Below the pieces are notes generated by a model. That model searched no databases, was not told the DNA's origin, and saw only the letters and a program-made list of their open reading frames with translations. The position numbers were made by a program, and so were the translations under genes. DNA of 64,000 nucleotides, taken from the IMG/VR virus record IMGVR_UViG_3300032668_000004, positions 1 to 64,000 of that record; one strand, written 5' to 3'. Every line of letters starts with the position of its first letter. Position 1 is the stretch's first letter. Shown in pieces: positions 31,873-40,143 of this stretch. The stretch comes from a virus.

Positions 31873-32973
31873 TTAGTTGCCAGCTTCTACAATGTACTTG
31901 CCGTACTTCTTGTAGAATTCATCAAAGTTACGCAGTTGCGAGGGCTCAAGCGGCAGCTTGTAAGTCTTGAGGGCGATCTTAGCGCCCATGACCACCAGTT
32001 CCGTCTCGAAATTATTCATGATGTATTCGATGAAGTTGCTGCCCATTTCATGGAACTTCTTGTTGTCCACACGCTTGTTTTCGAGAGCGTCCTTCAGTTC
32101 ATAGCACATGGAGATCGTCAACGAGTACATAGCCGAGATTTCCTTGACCTTAAGATCCTTGACCCTACCTTCAAGAATGTCAGCCGGGTCAGGCATCTGA
32201 CCAGCAACTCGACGGTGAGCCATGAACTTCGTTGCGAGACCATCACCGATCGCGCCGGCAACGAGATTGAACAGAGTATCGTTATCCACGTTTTGTTCGT
32301 CAACGAGCAGATCGCTCACGAAAGTCCAAGAACGAGGAGTAGCGAAGGCTCGACTGGAGCTCTTAGCGTCGAAGTCATAACCGTCTTGCTTAGAGAAAGA
32401 CAGATAGCCGACAACGTCCTTGTGAATGTTCTTGTTGACCGCCCAAATCTGCCAAGAAGCGAAATCATACTTCATTTCGAGGTGAACGAAGCGATTAGCA
32501 AGGGGCATGGGCATACGATACGTGACACCCTTGTCACTGTCACGGTTGCCAGCAGCAACGATGACGACGTTATCGGGGAGGACGTACTTACCGACTCGAC
32601 GGTTCAGAACCAGCTGATAGCCAGCAGCTTGCACCGAAGGGGGAGCAGAGTTCATTTCATCGAGGAACAGAACGACGATCGGATATTGATCGGCGACTTC
32701 TTGACTGGGCAGATCGACGGGCTCAGCCCAATCCATCTTGCCGATGTACTTATTGTAGAAGGGAATACCGCGAATGTCAGTAGGTTCCATCTGCGCCATA
32801 CGCAGATCAAACATGATACCACCGAGTTCGTCAGTGATTTCCTGAACGACTTCCGACTTGCCGATGCCCGGAGGACCCCAGAGGAAGACAGGACGCTTTG
32901 CCTTGAAAGCAGTGAGGATGGCCTTTCGGGCCTGAGTAGAAGTAATCGTGTGAGTGTCAATATCACGAGACAT
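31873..32973 (-). CDS. MoxR-type AAA+ ATPase
   Basis: 366 residues. Walker A GPPGIGKS at 33-40, Walker B VVLFLDEMNSA near 100, sensor 1 VVIVAAGNRDSD near 135, and the MoxR-like pattern DKGVTYRMPMPLANRFVHLE. MoxR ATPases act with VWA proteins as chaperones in protein maturation. Here the partner gene follows at 30468. Function in the phage unknown. AAGGAG precedes the ATG. Confidence 0.85.
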   Translation of the reverse strand: MSRDIDTHTITSTQARKAILTAFKAKRPVFLWGPPGIGKSEVVQEITDELGGIMFDLRMAQMEPTDIRGIPFYNKYIGKMDWAEPVDLPSQEVADQYPIVVLFLDEMNSAPPSVQAAGYQLVLNRRVGKYVLPDNVVIVAAGNRDSDKGVTYRMPMPLANRFVHLEMKYDFASWQIWAVNKNIHKDVVGYLSFSKQDGYDFDAKSSSRAFATPRSWTFVSDLLVDEQNVDNDTLFNLVAGAIGDGLATKFMAHRRVAGQMPDPADILEGRVKDLKVKEISAMYSLTISMCYELKDALENKRVDNKKFHEMGSNFIEYIMNNFETELVVMGAKIALKTYKLPLEPSQLRNFDEFYKKYGKYIVEAGN

Positions 32974-33096
32974 GTTTATATAGCTCCTTAAGTTTGTTAA
33001 AAAACGAGATTGAGATTTGTTTCCTGTTGGTCAATCTATGATTAAAAATAACGCAGCTAGAAAGCTAAGTCAACCGCTTTTTTGTTTCTGAATGTT

Positions 33097-33366
33097 TCAA
33101 GCCATCAACTGCGCAATGAGTAGCAATTGAGCTAAGTAGGACATGGCAGTTTGGATCTCCGCCTTCTTCTTATTACGTGCGATAGTCCAACGAGAGCGGG
33201 GGCCGGTTCTCCTTGCATACACCTCAAGTTTGCTTAGTTCTGAAATCAGACCATACAGATTAATATGTAACCTGTGCAAGTCGGAATTATAAGGAAGTCG
33301 GTTGAGTTGTTTAGTTAGATCGACTAGGACAGTCTGCGCTTCGATGGAGTCTAGAAATGTAATCAT
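33097..33366 (-). CDS. small helical hypothetical protein
   Basis: 89 residues, helix-rich: LDSIEAQTVLVDLTKQLNRL, LHRLHINLYGLISELSKLEV and a basic segment RTGPRSRWTIARNKKKAEI. No recognised motif. It lies alone between the MoxR gene and a putative head protein gene. Function unknown. Confidence 0.45.
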   Translation of the reverse strand: MITFLDSIEAQTVLVDLTKQLNRLPYNSDLHRLHINLYGLISELSKLEVYARRTGPRSRWTIARNKKKAEIQTAMSYLAQLLLIAQLMA

Positions 33367-33397
33367 GTCCGCACATTAATAAGCATTTGGGTAAATG

Positions 33398-33976
33398 TCA
33401 ACCCCAGCCCAAACTCGCATTGTTTTTTTGTGCGAATTGAATAATCTGAATGAGTCTGTCCACGTACTTATTAATCTGATCTTGACTGAGGCCATAGTCG
33501 TGCATCGTTGGGCCGCGACCTATATGTGTGATTCCATGGTCATCTGTCCATTGATGTGTCGGGCCACGTTCTTGTTTAGGCTCTCTGGTGTACTGCTGAG
33601 CACCTTTGTTTTTAAGCAGTATCAATCGACGCATTATGTTAGATAAGTCTTTATTATGAATGACACCTGAATAATCCGGATCCAAACCTAACATTTCTTG
33701 AATAATTTTACCATTGGCGTTACTGACCGAAAGCTCCGGCGCATCTGAAAAAGTTTCCTCTTCGTACCCTTTGCCGCCGCAGAATACGCAAGGAAATTCG
33801 CCGTTTGAATATGTTCCCTTGCCTGTACCTTTGCAGTCAGGACATTCGTGTTTCTCTTTGCGTTCCCAATCAGAACCAGTCCAATACGTTTCGCCGGCAT
33901 GTTCCCCTTTAGTAAAAGATTTTTCTACTACAGGATTAAACGTCATTCCTTCGTTCAGTACATCTTTGATTTTCAT
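33398..33976 (-). CDS. putative capsid-targeted protein with DnaJ-like zinc site
   Basis: 192 residues. The N terminus MKIKDVLNEGM has a gp21-type cleavage site L-N-E near residue 9. Residues 40-70 contain two CxxC-CxxC units, CPDCKGTGKG and CVFCGGKGY, like a DnaJ zinc finger of half size. The C terminus is helical. It is adjacent to the modular 677-residue protein. Zinc binding likely, function unknown. Confidence 0.55.
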   Translation of the reverse strand: MKIKDVLNEGMTFNPVVEKSFTKGEHAGETYWTGSDWERKEKHECPDCKGTGKGTYSNGEFPCVFCGGKGYEEETFSDAPELSVSNANGKIIQEMLGLDPDYSGVIHNKDLSNIMRRLILLKNKGAQQYTREPKQERGPTHQWTDDHGITHIGRGPTMHDYGLSQDQINKYVDRLIQIIQFAQKNNASLGWG

Positions 33977-33977
33977 G

Positions 33978-36011
33978 TTAAATCTTTCCGTTAGGATTGG
34001 CTTGTGGAGGTATACCTGCCCGTGATGTTAGCCATCCGAATGCCTTAGCATTTTTCTTTATTGCGTTCGGTTTCACGTCTACCGTAAGCGCGGTTTTAAA
34101 ACGAGGATCGTTCTTTTGGGAATTGCTTGGAATGTACCCTGAGGCTTCGGTTAGCGCTTGATAGAAAGTAGACGCAGGCTTGTTCCAGTTTGTTTCACTA
34201 CGAATTACTCGCTGTACGCTCGGATCAAACGGATCAGCATCAGTAAACCATCCCGGGTTGTCATCACCGTACTGGTCTTTGGCGATATCTAACAGCGTGT
34301 TAGGTGTCACGACCCCTGTGCCATCATAATATTTGCCGTTATATTCAACTACAACATGATACAAGTCAGCTTCGTTGGCTACAATATCAGAAGGGGTTCC
34401 TAAATTATTAGCATCATTAAACAGCAAACCCAGCGTGACCGGGATTCCATCCTCTTTCAATTTTTTTGCTAAAGCCAACGAGAACATTCCACAGTTTCCA
34501 CCGTATAATGCATCTTCGCCCATTCTTTCTCTTGCTTTATCGACAAGAGATAATACAGGATCATTCTTTTGGGCACTGTTTGGAATGTATCCTGAGTCTT
34601 TGTTTACGTTACCTGATTGTTGTTTTTTTTTGGTCAATCTGAATCCCACAGAATTACCGTATGTAGGATCTCTATACGAATATGGTCCACCAACTTCATA
34701 TGGAAACTCTTTTGACAGACGTTTTGCCATACTAGTGTACAGCTTAACCTTTGTGGGTTCGTCTGCATAACATCCAAATGAGATTGAAGACGGTGAATTT
34801 TCTTTTATGTATGAACGAAGAATTGTAGCGATAGTAGACATTACCTTAATAGAGTCGCCGGTTTTAGTGATGCGAAATCTATCATCATTGCTAGACTGTC
34901 CCGCAGCATGAAATCGCAAACTAACTCCACCGTACATAACTTTAAGTTCAACTATATATTTTATATTATTTGCTGCTGTAAATTGGTACTCTAGCATGTG
35001 AGGTCCGCTAGAAGTTAGAGTATACGGATAAGGAGCATCTGCTAGTTCAGTTAAAGTCTGTTCCTCCAAAGAAGCCTTAGCTAACTTGTCATAATACTTC
35101 GGATCCTCGCTGATATGATCCAATGCAATCTCTCGCGCAATGTCTTTATGACTAGTATGTTCTAGTTCGACCTTTATACCTTTGTCCAGTTGCTTTGCTA
35201 TGGACATTCGGTCTACACCGTGTTTTCTAGCCAGTTCATCTACGGTGAGGGTTGGTTTATCTAGTAGCTGGTCATCTTCTTCGATGCTTAGCTTTTTACT
35301 GTGTAGAGAATCACGCACTGCATATAGGTCATCGATTCCGCCTTGCGCACGAATTGCTTTATATGCAAGATTTTCTGGACTAAATTCGCCACCTGTGTCA
35401 AGACCTGCCTGGCGATATCTCTTAATTAGCTTAATAGCTTTGTTGACACGATCTTCATCTTTAGTCTTTACTGCTAGACTGATTAGGTCGGTTAATTGAT
35501 CGTACTTTGCTTTGGTAGCATTTTGATCTAGATTGGCTGTTTTTCTTTTAGGAATCTTGATCCACTTGTCATGAAGCAGGCTGTATTCACCTAATGATAC
35601 GACCGGCTCTGCGGCATTCTGCGCATATAGTTCGACTGGAATGCCATGCACTGTGATATCGTGCGAATCGTTATATAGAGTTTTCTTTGCTCTGAACAAT
35701 TCCTGATAGACTTCATCGTCGTGTAGCTTGCTCATATTCACAACAACGTGAAGGTCTAAGTCAGAATGAGGAGTATATGAGAAAGCTGCGTTAGATCCAG
35801 ATATAGTTACGTCAACCACATCAAGATCACCTACGCCCAATTGGCTCACAAAATCTTTTGCTATGACTAATAATTGGTCTCTGACCAATGGATCAAGCTG
35901 GTCATTCTTCCAAAGCTTTGGGTTTAGTTTGGTGTGGAATTTGACCGCATCTGATAATTTAAAAGAATGAAGTTCGTTGATGTCCATACTGTATTTAGTA
36001 ATGAACATCAA
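33978..36011 (-). CDS. modular head-type protein: nucleotidyltransferase, DUF5661-like and Cys-His domains
   Basis: 677 residues. The N-terminal domain has a Pol beta-type motif SGSNAAFSYTPHSDLDLHVV near residue 68 (GS then DxD). Near 265-320 a segment VELEHTSHKDIAREIALDHI resembles DUF5661. Near 510 GGNCGMFSLALAKKLKEDG and LYHVVVEYNGKYYDGTG resemble a Cys-His-Asp papain or NlpC-like fold. Two copies of a SGYIPxxxQKNDP motif appear (near 480 and 630), the second after ALTE, a possible prohead protease site. A head-packed multi-domain effector is my inference. An alternative ATG is at 35987. Confidence 0.5.
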   Translation of the reverse strand: MMFITKYSMDINELHSFKLSDAVKFHTKLNPKLWKNDQLDPLVRDQLLVIAKDFVSQLGVGDLDVVDVTISGSNAAFSYTPHSDLDLHVVVNMSKLHDDEVYQELFRAKKTLYNDSHDITVHGIPVELYAQNAAEPVVSLGEYSLLHDKWIKIPKRKTANLDQNATKAKYDQLTDLISLAVKTKDEDRVNKAIKLIKRYRQAGLDTGGEFSPENLAYKAIRAQGGIDDLYAVRDSLHSKKLSIEEDDQLLDKPTLTVDELARKHGVDRMSIAKQLDKGIKVELEHTSHKDIAREIALDHISEDPKYYDKLAKASLEEQTLTELADAPYPYTLTSSGPHMLEYQFTAANNIKYIVELKVMYGGVSLRFHAAGQSSNDDRFRITKTGDSIKVMSTIATILRSYIKENSPSSISFGCYADEPTKVKLYTSMAKRLSKEFPYEVGGPYSYRDPTYGNSVGFRLTKKKQQSGNVNKDSGYIPNSAQKNDPVLSLVDKARERMGEDALYGGNCGMFSLALAKKLKEDGIPVTLGLLFNDANNLGTPSDIVANEADLYHVVVEYNGKYYDGTGVVTPNTLLDIAKDQYGDDNPGWFTDADPFDPSVQRVIRSETNWNKPASTFYQALTEASGYIPSNSQKNDPRFKTALTVDVKPNAIKKNAKAFGWLTSRAGIPPQANPNGKI

Positions 36012-36033
36012 CTAACTTCACTTATATAAAGAA

Positions 36034-36405
36034 TTAACGACTGCCGATTGGTTGTCCATTAACCGCAACAGATACGAGCGAGCCACCGTTCGTGCCATCC
36101 TTAAGAGGATGTACAACTACGACAGCCTTATCGCCGGACTTCAATGAAGTGCGCTTCCAACCGGAACGTGATAGACCATTTGGGCTACCGCCTTCGATTG
36201 ACCATTCAACTGGCTTACCAGAGGAATCAGTCACAATTAGTTGAATCCAAGAATGCGGATTAGTCCATTGAAATTCTTTTACTGTTCCTTCCAATGTCAC
36301 CGACTTTTGGTTGTCGAACATTGCGAACGAGTGGTGTGCGGATGCAGGTGCAGCCAAACTTAGTGCTACCAATGCAGCGATTGCAATAATTGACTTGTTT
36401 TTCAT
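36034..36405 (-). CDS. secreted DUF6152-like protein
   Basis: 123 residues from the ATG at 36405, preceded by a strong AGGAG. A Sec signal peptide is clear (MKNKSIIAIAALVALSLAAP, cleavage near ASA). The mature part starts HHSFAMFDNQKSVTLEGTVK and has EFQWTNPHSWIQL, VEWSIEGGSPNGLSRSGWKR and VVVHPLKDGTNGGSLVSV. This is typical of the bacterial DUF6152 family, periplasmic proteins of unknown function. I know of no phage version. A CATAAATAA late promoter precedes it. Confidence 0.7.
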   Translation of the reverse strand: MKNKSIIAIAALVALSLAAPASAHHSFAMFDNQKSVTLEGTVKEFQWTNPHSWIQLIVTDSSGKPVEWSIEGGSPNGLSRSGWKRTSLKSGDKAVVVVHPLKDGTNGGSLVSVAVNGQPIGSR

Positions 36406-36431
36406 GATTTGTTCTCCTAACATGTCAAAAT

Positions 36432-36440
36432 TATTTATGA
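36432..36440 (-). promoter_or_regulatory. late promoter of the DUF6152 gene
   Basis: The minus strand reads TCATAAATAA, 27 bases before the ATG at 36405, with AGGAG in the leader. A matching T4-type late promoter on a host-like gene shows it is integrated into phage expression. Confidence 0.5.
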
Positions 36441-36480
36441 CCTATAGGACGATATATCATATTTAAAGGTTTTATAGGTG

Positions 36481-36815
36481 CTAGTTGATTCTGTTTCGAG
36501 GCTCAACTAGCAAAGCCCAAAAGACTTATGCGGCTAACGCAAGGCCTTCATATGCATCATTTTCGTTTGCATTTAGTAATTTGAACTGATTGACGGTCGT
36601 TTCTTACCGTGTTCTCCACTTTCCTACTAGCCGTGAATCGATACTATACGCCCCCATAAGAAAACACACGATGCTCTCCCCGTCTTCTCGGCAGCTACCC
36701 CGATATCCCGCTTCACAGAGCCAGCGTCCTGTTATCGTGTGTTTACTGGTGGAGGCGAGGGGAATCGCACCCCTGTCTTCCCCGGTTTTAAGTCCGTATC
36801 AACGAACAAATACTA
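36481..36815 (-). ncRNA. ssrA: circularly permuted two-piece tmRNA
   Basis: On the minus strand the acceptor piece comes first: a T arm (AGGGG, loop, CCCCT), acceptor strand CGCCUCC and encoded ACCA ending at 36747. Then comes a 91-base spacer closed by an 11-bp stem (AAACACACGAT with ATCGTGTGTTT), and then the coding piece starting at 36655 with GGGGGCG, complementary over 7 of 7 bases to CGCCUCC. The tag frame 36526-36570 starts at GCA and reads ANENDAYEGLALAA then TAA. A 5-bp hairpin (ACGGT with ACCGT) before the tag may belong to PK1, and an 8-bp palindromic hairpin ends the piece. Outer ends are approximate. It tags and frees stalled ribosomes. Confidence 0.88.
36526..36570 (-). other. 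ssrA: tmRNA tag reading frame
   Basis: Fourteen codons plus TAA: ANENDAYEGLALAA. The hydrophobic LALAA end fits the ClpXP/ClpAP recognition motif of bacterial tags (consensus ALAA). The start is a GCA resume codon preceded by UAAAU, as in known tmRNAs. Confidence 0.85.
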
Positions 36816-36839
36816 TTTAATCATATATGACATTGCATG

Positions 36840-39380
36840 TCAACCGTATTTTTGCACGAAGCGTGATTTTAACCATTCCCACTCGTAGCTCAATCGCAGT
36901 GCATCAAAATCGCCATCAACTTCATCGTAATAGGCTTCTGCGTCTTTTGCACCCTTGATGCTATATTCTGCAAAATCACCTTCAGCTTTAGTAAGCCAAG
37001 CTTCTAATCGCTCTCGGGCAATGTCGGTATCTTCGGCCTTCAATTTGACCACTTCACGGAATGCGGTACGCCAAGTAGAGAACGGATCAGTGTTATAGTT
37101 TGCAGTACCGGACATGAGTGGAACAACTTCGTGCAGGTCATCCAACGTAAAGTCTAGTCCATAACCGTCATTCTCTAGCACTAATTGCTTATTATACGCG
37201 ATCATCGCTTGGTGACCGTAGATCAATCCATTGACCGGATTCTTCGCATGAAAGATATAATGCTTAGGTGCTTGCATTCGATCTGGTTGCCATGACCAAT
37301 CAAAATTAGAATTGATGTGTAACTTAGCGAATACCGTAAATAACCATGGTGTCTCGCTGGCTTCGGCAGCAGCATGATATGCAGCAACTCGACCATTAAC
37401 TCCATCCACTCTGACTACCCTATTTGGTATGTTTTTAGTAATTTGAAGTAGATGCTCCCAGTTTTTTTCGGCCCCGGCTTCACCGTTACTGAGATACACT
37501 ATGTCCATCGGTTTAGATTTGGTTAGTTTTTTTGCTCGCTTTATATACGGGTAATCATACAGTTCACTTTTGACATAGTTTTTAGCCTCGCGAGGAATCG
37601 TAACTCTAGTTGCACCTGTACTAGAAATAATGATTGCTTTCTGTTCGGGTGACCAAAGACACATAGGTTCGGGATCAATTTCAGGATCCATATCCCAGTT
37701 TTCTTCAGTTACTAGAGTTACATAAGGAAAATCCCATTCATAATTTCTAGCATAATCCATATGTGTTTCATTTGGAAAATATGCACCTTCGATAGTTGTG
37801 GGTGTCATCAATCTTGAGACAACTTGATGTTGATTATAATTAATCTTTTCATAGTCTTCTAGACGATGCATATCTGCTATCAATTTGCGCAGCTTGTTGA
37901 CGTTTACTAGAAACGTGTCTCCTAATTTTTGATTACCGCTCGGGAAGACGTGGAGTTGTTCTTTGGTGTACGGATCGCAGATATAGCTAAAATCAAATCT
38001 GCTATAATCACACACGCTACTACAAATCCATACATAATGTTCACGATTGACATCTAATTTACTGAGTACCTCCTTGAATGTTTTTAGATAATTGGTATCA
38101 TATTTCACAGCAATGATGTTTCTTTCGCTCAGATTTTTACTGAGTAGATCATCTTTTACTGTATCAACACCGTTACCATGGTCGATGATTACTATAGCAT
38201 AAAGACAATCAACTGCCTTAGCAGGTGATCGTTTTACAAAATTTATATTAGGCAAATGCTCAATGACTTTTATATATTTGGTATCATCAGCAAATGTATT
38301 TTTGTTAACCATAAAGGTTGTTCCCCAGTGTGACCACTGAGTTCCAAACACATGAACTAAGTTCATCTGCCATGGGCTAGGATAGAAATCAAACTCAAAT
38401 GACGAATAGTCTAATTCACTATTGAGAATCCAACATAGATTGGTAGTTGATTTAGTCACACAACGATTGATCGTGTCAACCCAGCTGTTCAGATATCTAG
38501 TTTTAGTTACGTTGCCCATACGCTCAGATAATTGCTGAAAGCGTTCTTGTGCCTGAGGATTTCCTTTATCGACAAAGAAAATATCGATCTTGGTTCGTAC
38601 ATCTAGTACCTTATCCTCAATGTAGTTAATGTCCCGATAACCACGTGCCCACATCTTACCATTAACAAAGTAAGTCTGGGAGTTTATATTGTCTTTCGTA
38701 CCAAATGCATTTATGTGATATACGTTCTTACTGTCAGGGACCCATTTAAAGTCAAACCCAGAATAATCAATTTCAGGATTCAATGCCCAAAAGATTTCAT
38801 TAGTGTGGTCGTTGATTAAATCTTCCAATGTAGTAGTGATGTAGTACTTCGAAAACTCTAGGTCTTCTAGTATGACCTCCTTGCGTTCTAGATGTACTAT
38901 GGTTCCGTCATTATAGGGAGTGACGTATCTGGGTCCGTCGTTTTCATCGAGCAGAGTACCGAATTGATATATGTATGGAGGAGACGTAGGATCTGGGTGC
39001 CAAGAAAAGTCAAACCTAGATTTATCCAGGGCCGGATCTATAATCCAAAAATCATTGATTTCATTCTTGCGTTGAATTGGGGGAACATCGGTTCGATAGA
39101 TAGTATAATCACCGGCTACCTTAGGACACAGCCATGTACCACTATCTTTTTGATGTTGGCTAGGCCATACATTGTCGTGTGCCTCTGCCCAAATATCTTC
39201 GTCAGGTAATAGCTCGAAATCAAAGTCCCAATCAAATTTACGGTAGTCACAAAACTCGTTGATAATCCAAAAATGCTCAGTCGTACACTGATTCCTAGCA
39301 TCTTCTAGTGATTCAGCAAATTTTTCTCTTGGATGGACATTGGGTTTGGAACCGGAGTAGAATACTTCTCTAATTGCCAT
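36840..39380 (-). CDS. large glycosyltransferase-like protein with six repeated modules
   Basis: 846 residues. A motif with pattern W-I/L-(N/D)...D-Y-S-x-F-(D/E)-F recurs at about residues 36, 112, 199, 314 and 455 (e.g. FWALNPEIDYSGFDFKW, LCWILNSELDYSSFEFDF), and a sixth variant NFDWSWQPD near 690. The C-terminal part from about residue 620 (MDIVYLSNGEAGAEKNWEHL, VVRVDGVNGRVAAYHAAAEA) is homologous to the gene at 52293. So it seems to be a chain of GT-A-like units, perhaps transferases for a phage-modified surface glycan. Function unproven. Confidence 0.55.
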   Translation of the reverse strand: MAIREVFYSGSKPNVHPREKFAESLEDARNQCTTEHFWIINEFCDYRKFDWDFDFELLPDEDIWAEAHDNVWPSQHQKDSGTWLCPKVAGDYTIYRTDVPPIQRKNEINDFWIIDPALDKSRFDFSWHPDPTSPPYIYQFGTLLDENDGPRYVTPYNDGTIVHLERKEVILEDLEFSKYYITTTLEDLINDHTNEIFWALNPEIDYSGFDFKWVPDSKNVYHINAFGTKDNINSQTYFVNGKMWARGYRDINYIEDKVLDVRTKIDIFFVDKGNPQAQERFQQLSERMGNVTKTRYLNSWVDTINRCVTKSTTNLCWILNSELDYSSFEFDFYPSPWQMNLVHVFGTQWSHWGTTFMVNKNTFADDTKYIKVIEHLPNINFVKRSPAKAVDCLYAIVIIDHGNGVDTVKDDLLSKNLSERNIIAVKYDTNYLKTFKEVLSKLDVNREHYVWICSSVCDYSRFDFSYICDPYTKEQLHVFPSGNQKLGDTFLVNVNKLRKLIADMHRLEDYEKINYNQHQVVSRLMTPTTIEGAYFPNETHMDYARNYEWDFPYVTLVTEENWDMDPEIDPEPMCLWSPEQKAIIISSTGATRVTIPREAKNYVKSELYDYPYIKRAKKLTKSKPMDIVYLSNGEAGAEKNWEHLLQITKNIPNRVVRVDGVNGRVAAYHAAAEASETPWLFTVFAKLHINSNFDWSWQPDRMQAPKHYIFHAKNPVNGLIYGHQAMIAYNKQLVLENDGYGLDFTLDDLHEVVPLMSGTANYNTDPFSTWRTAFREVVKLKAEDTDIARERLEAWLTKAEGDFAEYSIKGAKDAEAYYDEVDGDFDALRLSYEWEWLKSRFVQKYG

Positions 39381-39412
39381 AACAATATTTACACTAATTA
39401 CAGTATGTCATA

Positions 39413-40075
39413 TTATTTTAAGACCCTACACTTATCGAAATGGTATCGATGCATGTTAGTTTTTCCGCCAGTTTTGTTGCAATGCGGACAAGTTACCTGA
39501 ATTTTATTTGGATGATTCGTAAGAAAGTGGTGAGTTCCATTCTCTAACAATGTTTTCTGAACATTTCGTTGAAATTCTCCGTTCCCCATTAAATGATGAG
39601 TCCCGTTCTCCACCAACCTTTGTTGAGTTCTTCTTTGTATATCACCACTAAGAAAATGGTGAGTTCCTTCCCTCACTCGCTTAGCGTTAGATTTTCTTTG
39701 AACTTCTCCTCCAGAGAAAGCATTCGTCCCGTTTTCAGTTTGTCTGAGTACACTGTCTTTTCCTAACGATGACCCATCTGGCCTTTTTAAAAAGTGATGT
39801 GTGCCGTTTGCGATGCGGTTGGCGCCGGTTAATTTGGCGAGGTCTGATAGTTCCTCTGGCGTCAACCGTAGCTTTCTTGAAATGAGCCAACATGCACCAT
39901 AATCTCCTTGCTGATAATGAATATCGTAATGATCTTGTATAGACAATGCGATTAAATTTTCCGGTACATTATTATTGCGGTTACCATCTATATGATGAAC
40001 ATCGCAACTTCTTCCGTCACCGTCTTTGGGTATGGGACCAAAATTCTGTTCGTAAATTTTACGATAAATAGACAT
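39413..40075 (-). CDS. HNH homing endonuclease
   Basis: 220 residues from the ATG at 40075, chosen by AAGGAG and by alignment with the plus-strand paralogue (longer frame starts seven codons earlier). The HNH core is NFGPIPKDGDGRSCDVHHID then NRNNNVPENL and YDIHYQQGD. The middle has five repeats of about 24 residues (NGTHHFLK, NGTNAFSG, EGTHHFLS, NGTHHLMG, NGTHHFLT), a NUMOD-type array, and a C-terminal CPHCNKTGG...HRYHFDKC zinc finger. It lies between the repeat protein and the carbamoyltransferase. Confidence 0.8.
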   Translation of the reverse strand: MSIYRKIYEQNFGPIPKDGDGRSCDVHHIDGNRNNNVPENLIALSIQDHYDIHYQQGDYGACWLISRKLRLTPEELSDLAKLTGANRIANGTHHFLKRPDGSSLGKDSVLRQTENGTNAFSGGEVQRKSNAKRVREGTHHFLSGDIQRRTQQRLVENGTHHLMGNGEFQRNVQKTLLENGTHHFLTNHPNKIQVTCPHCNKTGGKTNMHRYHFDKCRVLK

Positions 40076-40100
40076 GCTGATAGCTCCTTCTAGCATTAGA

Positions 40101-40142
40101 GTGAGTGGGGATTGCAGTCCCGCGACTCACATCTATTTATGC
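40101..40142 (-). promoter_or_regulatory. late promoter plus hairpin leader of the HNH gene (copy B)
   Basis: On the minus strand GCATAAATAG (40133-40142) is followed by GTGAGTCGC...CCCACTCACTCTAA. The stem GTGAGT with ACTCAC spans 40101-40130 and an inner GGGA/TCCC stem extends it. It matches the leader of the plus-strand HNH gene. Confidence 0.65.
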
Positions 40143-40143
40143 T

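Noticed and set aside
31936-32991. A long open frame on the plus strand opposite the MoxR gene.
   Set aside because: It is a codon-pattern shadow of the minus-strand gene with clear Walker motifs; no ribosome site and no recognisable protein.
36747-36805. A tRNA-Leu(UAA)-like 3' half (ACGGACTTAAAACCGG with T arm and CCA).
   Set aside because: No matching 5' half or D arm lies upstream. The acceptor strand pairs with the tmRNA coding piece downstream, so this is the acceptor piece of a permuted tmRNA.
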